Made by a program: the position numbers and the translations under genes | Origin: Gari tellinella | Lineage: Eukaryota > Mollusca > Bivalvia > Cardiida > Psammobiidae | Assembly: GCA_922989275.2 (NCBI GenBank) | Contig: OV277868.1 | Span: 22,068,291 to 22,132,290, forward strand | Direction: 5' to 3' | DNA length: 64,000 nucleotides | In this document: one piece after another, positions 53,435 through 62,167 of the stretch | Numbering within the stretch: position 1 is the stretch's first letter | Layout: every line of letters begins with the position of its first letter | Notes under the pieces: model-generated | Told to the model about the DNA's origin: nothing | Seen by the model: only the letters and a program-made list of their open reading frames with translations | Databases searched by the model: none

Positions 53435-53942
53435 TAAACCTTTCACTGTTAATGACGTCAGTCAAAAAGCGCGTTTGTTTAAACAGTTTGGATTCTGATT
53501 AGACGCCGCGTGACGCGGCGTCTGACCAGGATCTAAACTGTTTGACCATAGTTCCGAAAGTTCGTCAGTCATACGTATAACTTAATGTAACAATGAAACG
53601 ATATTGCAAACATCAATCCTTAAGCAGACGCCAATTTGGCGTTTAAGCCATAAGGGGTAAAAACATCACGATAAATTTGACCATGAAAGGGTTTCAGTCC
53701 TATCAATTTTTCACTATTTTTAATGGTCAAAATTGTACTAGCCTTAATATGAAATTGGCATTTCCAACGACTTTTTTATTGCAATATGACTGCAGACCCT
53801 GGTCAGAGGGGTCCTATAGGAACCCTATGATCTGGGTCTTCACTGCATGCATACAAGAATACTCTTCAGTCTTTAGAGGCATACGCTTTGTAAAGGGCGG
53901 GTATTCATCCCATACCGGCCATTTATGGTTCAATGGTTTAAC
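53435..53942. mobile_element. M2 MITE followed directly by M9 MITE
   Basis: M2: 53435-53695 (AACCTTTCACTGTTAATGAC GTCA to GACCATGAAAGGG), hairpin 53479-53545. M9: 53696-53942 (ACTGCAGACCCTGGTCAGAG GGGTCC and mirror; end GGTTCAATGGTTTAAC). Confidence 0.75.
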
Positions 53943-53969
53943 AAAATGGCGTGGCACAGGCCCGTAGGA

Positions 53970-54001
53970 AGTGGGGGGGGGGGGGGGGGGGGGGGGGGGG
54001 G
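53970..54001 (+). repeat. Poly-G tract, about 32 bases
   Basis: An uninterrupted run of G after GGAAGTG. Exact length is unreliable in sequencing data. Overlapping Gly- and Pro-rich frames are artefacts. Confidence 0.9.
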
Positions 54002-54140
54002 TCCAGACTGTTTTCAAATGCGCTTTTCGGGCGTCCTTGGTGGTGAAATGGCTAAACTTAAATGCAATGAAATAAATGTAAAACATGGCGGATATTTGGA
54101 AATTTAGACAATTTGTTTTAATTTGTGTGACAAACTGTTA

Positions 54141-54354
54141 CAGTGGAGAATCTGTTATTCTTTCCCGTTTAAACGCAAACGCAAAGCACTAAAACGTAGA
54201 AAAGAACAACTTGTTTATCTTGGCGGCAAACAGTTTGGAGCCTGATCAGACGCCGGGTTACCCGGCGTCTGATCTGGCTCCAAACTGTTTGCACTGCAAA
54301 TAATAGTTTTAGCGTAAACGCGTTTATTGGGAAAGAATAACAGATTCTCCACTG
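54141..54354. mobile_element. M1 MITE, 214 bp
   Basis: Ends CAGTGGAGAATCTGTTATTC and complement; TA on both sides; hairpin 54225-54292. About 30 bp shorter in the left arm than 36592. It is inserted beside an older M1 (GAGGCGAGTAACTCGGCGTC at 54370). Confidence 0.93.
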
Positions 54355-54521
54355 TAGTGGCAAGGTGAGGAGGCGAGTAACTCGGCGTCTGCTCTTGCTA
54401 CAAACTGTTTGCAATGGGCATATATTTTTGTTTTTATCACAAAACGCGTTTGCTGGGAAGTTACTGTAATAACGTGTCCTATATAGTAAATTCGTCATGT
54501 TCAAATTCATGAAGCAATATA

Positions 54522-54725
54522 CAGTAAAACCTCTCTATTACGACCACTAAACTTTGTTAATTAGCGGGTGGTTAAGGCATGTGATTGCTTAAAGCAAGGT
54601 GGCAGTGAAACAGAAAGCTCCTTTAGGAACTTTCTGTTTCACTGTCATCTTGCTTTAAGCTGTCACCTGTTTTAATACAATCAATTAGCCATCGATTTAG
54701 CGGTCGTAAAAGAGAGGTTTTACTG
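54522..54725. mobile_element. M7 MITE, 204 bp, TA duplication
   Basis: Ends CAGTAAAACCTCTCTATTAC and complement with TA each side; cassette II hairpin GCAAGGTGGCAGTGAAACAG AAAGCTCC and mirror. Confidence 0.93.
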
Positions 54726-55026
54726 TAGTCACACTACCGCTCGAAAGTGGAGGTAAGAAATGTATGCCTAAAGGTACTCCAAACAATGCGACATGCATGC
54801 ACAGTACCGAGTTATATTGCGATACTGAGAAGCAAATACAGAGACCCAGTCATCTTTATATCAATAATCGTTACTAAATAATAATAACATGTGTTATTGT
54901 CCAGTGTTTACAGTTATCTATATAGTAAAAGTAGTCAATCTTGTTAATTCAGTCAAAATGAACATTTCCAGTTTACTATTGATTAAGTCTATTTCGGACT
55001 ATTAAATTATTATTTATTTATTTTTG

Positions 55027-55032
55027 CAACTA

Positions 55033-55064
<32 letters not shown>
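55027..55064 (+). repeat. Poly-C tract inside an M9-like element
   Basis: About 38 C after CTATC. It interrupts an M9 element (54945-55185: CAGTCAAAATGAACATTTCC AGTTT... GACAAACAGTGCAGCGCTCT) whose hairpin is damaged. Confidence 0.88.
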
Positions 55065-55065
<1 letters not shown>

Positions 55066-55338
55066 ATGTATTGCAAAATGACAAACAGTGCAGCGCTCTG
55101 GTCCAGGTCCAAAATGTTTGCAAATGACACGTGTACACTGCATGGAACACGTAAACTCGTCACTAGGGACCACTAAGTTAACATTCAACGCGCTATGTTA
55201 TTGTCGTCTCCAGCCTGTCTGGATTTAAAGATTTTTTTTTCAAAAACGGCTTAGACCCAGATGAAATGCCGAGATATCAACGGTTTAATCTGGAACCAAA
55301 CTGTTTGCTAACTATTCAACCTTCGCGAGCAGAAGCTT

Positions 55339-55896
55339 TAACCCTTTCACTGTCTTACCCAGAATAATTTTGGATTTTTTGCAACCAGTTTGGATCCTGA
55401 TCAGATGCCGCGTTACGCGGCATCTGATCAGGATCTTAACTGTTTTGACACTCATTTCAATTTGTTTATACATTGTATCTAAAATAACATTTGAGAAATA
55501 AAAGCAGACAATTGTCTGGCGTCATTTGAATCCTGATCAGATGCCGATTTACAATGGGTGTGATCAGGATCAAAACTGTTTGCAAATAACTTATACTTGG
55601 CGTAAGGCAGTGATGGAGTTACCAGCACTAGTCAAGGGATACTGTATTAACCCTTTACCTTATAGCCTGTTTCTAGTTTTGAAGACAGATGACCACTTAA
55701 AACAGGTTGAAAGTAAAGCAGAATGTGCCTTAAGGCACATTCTGCTTTACTTTCAGCCTGCTTTAAGCTAAAATCTGCTAGACCATATAAAATATTTGTA
55801 ATGGTAATTGTTCATGAGGTTATAAACAGGAACTATTTTCTTCAGCGGATGAATAAAATAAATACGCTAAAAGTCGCTTCTATGGGGGAAAGGGTT
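55339..55896. mobile_element. M2 MITE followed by M4 MITE
   Basis: M2: 55339-55622 (TTAACCCTTTCACTGTCTTA to GGCAGTGATGGAGTTA) with two hairpins, a good one at 55378-55447 and a weak one at about 55525-55582. M4: 55646-55896 (TTAACCCTTTACCTTATAGC CTG to GCTTCTATGGGGGAAAGGGTT), perfect cassette II hairpin. Confidence 0.82.
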
Positions 55897-56061
55897 AATA
55901 GTATTTTAAGGTTTCTTGCCATATAGTCGTCGAGAAGCTTATTATGGTTGAAAAATGACATGAAAACGTTGATATATTTTCAATTTTTTATTTAGTTGAA
56001 TATTGTATCAATAATTATTTCTGTACTCATTGTTCAGTATGAATAAATAACATTCACATAA

Positions 56062-56830
56062 TGATACTCTTACTGTATACGTCCAAGACATAGAATACTC
56101 TAATTGTATATGTCCAAGACATAGTATACTCTTATTGTATACGTCCAAGACATATACTCTAATTGTATACGTCCAAGCCATAGTATACTCTAAGTGTATA
56201 CATCCAAGCCATAGTATACTCTAAGTGTATACATCCAAACCATAGTATACTCTAAGTGTATACGTCCAAGCCATAGTATACTCTAATTGTATACGTCCAA
56301 GCCATAGTATACTCTAAGTGTATACGTCCAAGCCATAGTATACTCTAATTGTATACGTCCAAGCCATAGTATACTCTAAGTGTATACCTCCAAGCCATAG
56401 TATACTCTAAGTGTATACGTCCAGGCCATAGTATACTCTAATTGTATACGTCCAAGCCATAGTATACTCTAAGTGTATACGTCCAAGCCATAGTATACTC
56501 TAAGTGTATACGTCCAAGACATAGTATACTCTTATTGTATACATCCAAGCCATTGTATACTCTAAGTGTATACATCCAAGACCTAGTATACTCTAATTGT
56601 ATACGCCCAAGCCATGGTAAACTCTTATTGTATATGTCCAAGACATAGAATACTCTAATTGTATACGTCCAAGACATAGTATACTCTTATTGTATACGTC
56701 CAAGCCATAGTACACTCTTATTGAATACGTCCCAGACATAGTATACTCTAATTGTATACATCGTACACATATGATACCGTTATCAACGGTTATGTATACC
56801 TCCCTGACATGGTATACTCTTATTGCATAC
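56062..56830. repeat. 31-bp minisatellite, about 25 copies
   Basis: Unit CCATAGTATACTCTAATTGT + ATACGTCCAAG with G/T, C/A and A/G variants (CTAAGTG, CTTATTG, ATACATCC). It contains GTATAC palindromes twice per unit. Antisense frames such as the WTYTIRVYYGLDVYN type are repeat artefacts. Confidence 0.95.
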
Positions 56831-56899
56831 CTCATATACTGACTATAAAGGAGGACCATTCATTGCAATCAAACCATCACCACCTTACCCTCCTGTAAA

Positions 56900-57110
56900 C
56901 TACAGTCTACAATAACATGTACTTATTTGCAAACAGTTTGGATCCTGATCAGACTTCACGTTATGCGACATCTGATCAGGATTCAAACTGTTTGACACTA
57001 GTTTCAATATTTCTGAAATCAAAGTACAATTTACTTGAAATTTGACTTCAAGAAATAAAGACAGGAGACTTCTGTGTAAAGTAGATGACGTCATGGCAGT
57101 GAAGGAGTTA
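56900..57110. mobile_element. M2 MITE
   Basis: Hairpin CAAACAGTTTGGATCCTGAT CAGACTTCACG with mirror (two mismatched pairs) at 56930-56998; right end GATGACGTCATGGCAGTGAA GGAGTTAA. Confidence 0.8.
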
Positions 57111-57131
57111 AAATCTTTCAACATTGAGTAT

Positions 57132-57327
57132 TCAGAGCTCCAGTTAAGGGGAGTATTTCAAAAACTAAAATCTTTATTTCTTCATTAAACCTATGGTGTT
57201 ACTACTCATTGGAATCGTCTCAAAGAGACGATTCCAATGATCCAATGAGTAGTAACACCATAGGATTTGGTGCTGAAATAAAAAATGTTAGATTTGTAAA
57301 ATTTACTCCCTCTTATCTGGAGCCCTG
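57132..57327. mobile_element. M5 foldback MITE (TIR CAGGGCTCCAGATAAG)
   Basis: Ends CAGAGCTCCAGTTAAGGGG and complement of CAGGGCTCCAGATAAGAGGG; palindrome TATGGTGTTACTACTCATTG GAATCGTCTC and mirror, with a short ATCCAATG insertion. Confidence 0.88.
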
Positions 57328-57796
57328 CAGTATGTTACTGTTGTCTGCTAATCTGTTGAGATTGGTAATCTTAACCTTCCACATCCTGCTGACAAATGTA
57401 TGACATGTACTGCAAACAGGTTGGATCCAGATGAGACGCCAAGTAACTCGACACCTCACCTGTATAAGACGTGTTTGCAACTCATAACAAATTCCACCAA
57501 AGTGTACATAAGGTAGAGGCAGCGAACAAAGTGTTCACATATAGAACAGGAAAGGGCACACTTGTTTGGCACACATATTTCACCCAAGAAGTAAAGACTT
57601 CCACCATGCAAACAGTGAAGACTGATCAGAGGCCATGTGTTTGTGGTGGCTTTCCCCCCCAAGGGGAATAGTACCTACCGTATAAGAAAACATCTCAAAG
57701 CGTGCTCAGACGCTCCTTTAATAACCGTCTGATCTGGGTCTTCACCTTTTTCTTTTTTTTAATAAGATCATTGTCTTCCCCCCATTGAGACTATTT

Positions 57797-58400
57797 AACC
57801 CATTACCCTATAAATACACCTTTTATGCCTTTAATTTATTCCTCCACTGAAGATAATAGTTCCAATTTATAAATGCATGAGTATGTATCATAAGAAATAA
57901 TTTCTATATTATAGCAGATAAAATCTTTAAACAGGCTGAAAGTAAAGCAGAATGTGCCTTAATGTGCATTCTGCTTTACTTTCAACCTGCTTTAAGTAGT
58001 CACCCATCTTCAATACTAGAAATACTAATAGTCCATGGGGTAATGGGTTAACTCTGATCTGGAAATCAAGACACATTTGGCACGATAACACCAACTTCTT
58101 TCTGTATACAATTTGAAACGAAAAGTATGTTCAATTCACCTACATGAATGTAACATGTATATTCAAATAATTTAGCATACATCAAACTTCTGTGTTTCTG
58201 ATAAGCTAGACCTGCTTAACCCACAGGTATGCATTTTAATGCCTTTATTTAATTTCTCCACTGAAGAAACTACGACCTACTTAACCCATAACTCCATAGA
58301 TTTAAGATTTATATATTAAACTATATATTGGAACTTTAATGTATTTTCTTCAGTGGAGGAATAAATTAAATGCGTAGCAATGTGTATCTATGGAGTAATG
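57797..58400. mobile_element. M4 MITE and M4-like remnant
   Basis: 57797-58051: TTAACCCATTACCCTATAAA TAC... hairpin AAAGTAAAGCAGAATGTGCC ..., end CATGGGGTAATGGGTTAA. 58280-58405: related ends (TTAACCCATAACTCCATAG / CTATGGAGTAATGGGTTAA) without the hairpin. Confidence 0.82.
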
Positions 58401-58458
58401 GGTTAAAGATGGCTGATTGCCTAATGGAGGATAAAAGTAATGCAGAGAGCTCCCAGTA

Positions 58459-58674
58459 CAGTGGAGAAGACGTTACTATGCATTGCAATAAAACGTAGAA
58501 GATAACAACCTTTTGAAAATTCAGAGTGTTGGTTTTAATCCGAATAGCAAACAGTTTGGAGCCTGATTAGACGCGGGGTTACCGGGCGTCTGAACAGGCT
58601 CCAAATTGTTTGGAATGGAAATAATACATTTAGCGTGAACACGTTTATTGGGAAATAATAACTTCTTCTCTGTA
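58459..58674. mobile_element. M1 MITE, diverged
   Basis: Ends CAGTGGAGAAGACGTTACTA and ATAATAACTTCTTCTCTG; hairpin GGAGCCTGATTAGACGCGGG and mirror at 58546-58612. Confidence 0.82.
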
Positions 58675-58833
58675 CCAATGTATCTTTCAAACAACTGACC
58701 AACTAAAACACTGACAGTAAACAATTTGTCCAGTAACCTAAAGGTCCAATTTGCTGCCTTGTAAATGATTGAGCATCATGAGATTCAGTTTAGACTCCCT
58801 GATTCTGCTGAGCTCCAGATTAGTTACCTACCG

Positions 58834-59017
58834 CAGGGCTCCAGATAAGAGGTAGTTATTTCAACAAAACCAACATTTTCTCACTCATTTCAGCACCAAA
58901 TCCTATGGTGTTACTACTCATTAGAGACAATTCTAATGAGTAGTGACACCATAGGGTTTAATTCAGAAATAAAGATTTTACGTTTTGAAAAACTACCCAT
59001 ATCTGTTGCTCTGGTAC
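58834..59017. mobile_element. M5 foldback MITE
   Basis: CAGGGCTCCAGATAAGAGGT AGTTA to ...TATCTGTTGCTCTGG; palindrome ATGGTGTTACTACTCATTAG A with mirror and shortened loop. Confidence 0.85.
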
Positions 59018-59068
59018 TGCCAAACCTATTACTTGCCTCAGTGAAGCTTATCAATATTTTCTACAGTT

Positions 59069-59268
59069 TAACCCACTACCCCATAGCCTGTTTCTAGTTT
59101 TGAAAATAGTTGAGCACTTAAAGCAGGTAGAAGAAAACAGTGCCTTCATGTGCATTCTGTTTTACTTTCAACATGCTTTAGGTGCATTCTGCTTAACTGT
59201 CAACCTGCTTTAAGTAGTCATCTGTCGAGGAATAATTAAAGGTACACTTATGGGATAATGGGTTAAAG
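59069..59268. mobile_element. M4 MITE with rearranged hairpin
   Basis: Ends TTAACCCACTACCCCATAGC CTG and TATGGGATAATGGGTTAAA; the right hairpin arm is duplicated (CATTCTGTTTTACTTTCAAC and CATTCTGCTTAACTGTCAAC). Confidence 0.78.
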
Positions 59269-59277
59269 CAAGTAGGT

Positions 59278-59876
59278 CAGGGCTCCAGATGGTGTCACTA
59301 CTTATAAGAATCGTCTCTTCGAGACGATTCTAATGAGTAGTAACACCATAGGGTTTGGTACTGAAATGAGTGAGAAAATATTGGATTTGTTCAGTTTGCT
59401 CCTTATCTGGAGCCCTGGTAGGTCTGTTGAAAATTCATTGGAACAAATTATTTTCTACATGTTCTGAATGTCATTATAGAGCATTTGCGTTCAGTATTAA
59501 ACGTTTTCCAACTGTACCAAATGGTAATGACTTTCACAATGAAATGAAACATAAATTATGACCATAATGATGTTACAAAAATAATGATAACTAAAATGAA
59601 GATTACAACTGTACTAAGAGTGATGTCATGATTGATAAACAATGGAAAATACTATAAAGTCCCTCAAATCACAATCTTTATAATCAGGCTTCCAGATAAG
59701 GAGGAGTAATCTGAACAAATTCAACATTTTTTCACTCATACTGCACCAAATCCTATGGTGTTACTACTCATTAGAATCGTCTCTTTGAGACAATTCTAAT
59801 GAGTAGTGACACCATAGGGTTTAATGCAGAAATAAAGATTGTAGTTTTTGAAATACTCCCCTGATCTGGATCCCTG
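59278..59876. mobile_element. Two M5 foldback MITEs
   Basis: 59278-59417 (CAGGGCTCCAGATGGTGTCA, a left-shortened copy, to ATCTGGAGCCCTG) and 59685-59876 (CAGGCTTCCAGATAAGGAGG to GATCTGGATCCCTG). The 270 bp between shows nothing recognisable. Confidence 0.85.
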
Positions 59877-60115
59877 CTATAATGTAGACGTATAAATACT
59901 TTCACTGCCAATACAACGTAAATACCCTTTGTCACTTCCATATTATCCTCTGCTTATATTTTATGTTTGCTTTTTCTTTCAAAATTTTGAACTTAAAAAA
60001 CATTAATATCCTGAAAGGGTTGTAAAGGGATCCAACAGAAATTTGAGCAAGGCAAACATTGGTAACAAAAGCACTTGTCTTACAAAGGGGAATAACTCTA
60101 ATCAAAGAGTTGATT

Positions 60116-60292
60116 TAACCCATTACCCCATAGCCTATTTAAGATACTTGACCACTTAAAGCAGATTGAAAGTAAAGCAGAATTTGCCTTAAGGCTGATT
60201 CTGCTTTACTTTCAGTCTGCTAATTTGGAACTGTTTTCTTCAGTGAAGGAATAAATAAAAGGCGTAAAAAGCATATTTATGAGGTAATGGGT
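60116..60292. mobile_element. M4 MITE
   Basis: Ends TTAACCCATTACCCCATAGC CTA and ATGAGGTAATGGGTTA; hairpin AAAGTAAAGCAGAATTTGCC and mirror. Confidence 0.82.
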
Positions 60293-60504
60293 TAGGAAAG
60301 TCCCAACTATGAAGCATCCAACCATGTATAATGAAAGCAAGGCAAAATTTGTATTGAGTTAACACGCTAACAACCCAAACAGACAGACAATGCTCAACAA
60401 CAGTACACTTAAACGGCTTGTAAAACTCATTTACTGTACGGCTACAACCGAAACTCCCGATTTGTATTCATGCAAGGCAAAATTAAATCCTGAATAAATA
60501 CAGG

Positions 60505-60915
60505 GTTTCAGGTAAGGGGGGAATTTCAACAACTAAAACCTTTATGTCAGCACCAATTCCTATGGCGTTACTTCTCATCAGAATAGTCTGGAAGGGTGGA
60601 TTTTTATGAGTGGTCACATCATACAGTTTGGTGCGGACATGAGAGAGAAAATTGAAATGATTCAGTTTACACCCTACAAACTGGTGTCCTGTCCATGGGC
60701 ATAACATGCAAATCTATGTTAAAATTAAACGCCTATGAAAAAAGACTATTATTATCAGAACTAAAATCTTTATTTCTGGATTAAACCCTATGGTGTCAAC
60801 CTTATAAGAATGGTCTTGATTCTAGTGAGTAGTCACACCATAGGATTTGGTGCCAATACGAGAGAGAAAATGTTGGATTTGTTCAGTTTACTCCCTCTTA
60901 TCTGGAGCCCTGCAT
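60505..60915. mobile_element. Two M5-type foldbacks, one decayed
   Basis: 60500-60690 (CAGGGTTTCAGGTAAGGGGG; weak palindrome) and 60757-60915, missing its left end but ending CTCTTATCTGGAGCCCTG. Confidence 0.7.
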
Positions 60916-61004
60916 CGTATAAATTAAATGCTTAAGGCTATGAATACAAATAGTTATACAAGGTTCCACACTTGGACCACCAGATTTCAATTCCTGTCTG
61001 GCTG

Positions 61005-61157
61005 GGTCTGAGGTTATAAAGCTTTTGACTTGAGTCTATAAGTCGTTCTCAAGCATTTGATTGGTCAGATTTGAGCCTAGGCTCAAATCTGACCAATCAA
61101 ATGCTTGAGAACACACTCAGATTAAACTAAAACGCTTTATAACCTCGGAGCCTGGTC
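61005..61157. mobile_element. M8 foldback MITE
   Basis: GGGTCTGAGGTTATAAAGCT TTT...and complement to CTTTATAACCTCGGAGCC; centre GATTTGAGCCTAGGCTCAAA TC is a perfect palindrome. Confidence 0.88.
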
Positions 61158-61410
61158 TGTTTTTTATACCAGAATTTGGAATTATTTTTATAGTTTCTCA
61201 TTGGGAATGGGTCCGTTTACCGTAGATGCACCAGAAAAAGGCCTGGGTCGGTTTCACCACCAGAAAATTCGAGCCAAAGTTCACTTATTTCTCATCTAAT
61301 TTTCTATAACTGTGAGGCCCATCAAAGGACTGAAGAAATGTCTTTTTCCTCTATAGTCATTAGTGATGTGGCATATACGGTAATTTTGTTTGAAGGCTTA
61401 CGATTGGTTG

Positions 61411-61660
61411 ACCCTTTACTCTATAGATACACATTTAATTCATTCCTCCAATGAAGAAAAAGGTTACACTCTTTACAGTTACGAGTAACTGTATACATGA
61501 TAGGAATCAGTTCCTTTCTCCTAGCAGATGATAGCTTAAAGCAGGCTGAAAATAAAGCTAATTGTTCTTAAAAGAAGCATTCTGCTTTGTTTTCAGCTTG
61601 CTTTAAGCAACCATCTGTCTTCAGTACTAAAAACAAACAAGCTATGGAGTAGAGAATTAA
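61411..61660. mobile_element. M4 MITE
   Basis: TTGACCCTTTACTCTATAGA TAC...to CTATGGAGTAGAGAATTAA; hairpin imperfect. A further cassette II/M7-like arm follows at 61661-61710. Confidence 0.72.
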
Positions 61661-61936
61661 AGCAAGAGGAAAGTAAAGCAGAAAGCTCCTTTACATTAAA
61701 TCTTGCTTCATGATGATGTCTCCTGTATTTAACTATCAGTGTATAATTATCAAATGGCACTTGTACGAAGGAAGGAGTGTCATAAGGAGTTATTGCAGAG
61801 AAAAGGGTCTAAACAAACATATTACCCAGCTTTACCAATCTCAAGCCATTTTCAACAGATACTTAACAGACAATATCAAATCCTGTCTTATAATGCCCCT
61901 TATACTCTGTATTTCGAAACATTCGAAAAAATAATA

Positions 61937-62127
61937 CAGGGCTCCAGATAAAGGGAGTATTTCAAAAACCAAACTCTTTATGTCTGCATAACATTAATAA
62001 AACTTTATGGTGTGACCACTTATTAGAATCGTCTGGAAAAGACGATTCTAATGAGTAGTCACACCATAGGGTTTAATGCCAACATAAAGATTTTAGTTTT
62101 TGAATACTCCCCTTATCAACAGCCCTA
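61937..62127. mobile_element. M5 foldback MITE in RanBP1 3' flank
   Basis: CAGGGCTCCAGATAAAGGGA G to CCCCTTATCAACAGCCCT; palindrome TATGGTGTGACCACTTATTA G and mirror. It starts 41 bp after the RanBP1 stop, so probably within the 3' UTR. Confidence 0.87.
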
Positions 62128-62167
62128 TTTGTAATATATATTTTAACAACCACTAATCCAGCTGCCA

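Noticed and set aside
53814..54107. Frames containing poly-Gly or poly-Pro
   Set aside because: They result from the poly-G tract.
36556..54510. Recurrent small minus-strand peptides of the [20 protein letters not shown] type
   Set aside because: They are translations of the cassette I hairpin (GACGCCGGGTTACCCGGCGTC), appear at every copy in varying contexts and are not genes.
56438..56859. Minus-strand frames with YTIRVYYGLDVYN repeats
   Set aside because: 31-bp unit repeats cycle through frames; an artefact of lack of stops in the unit.
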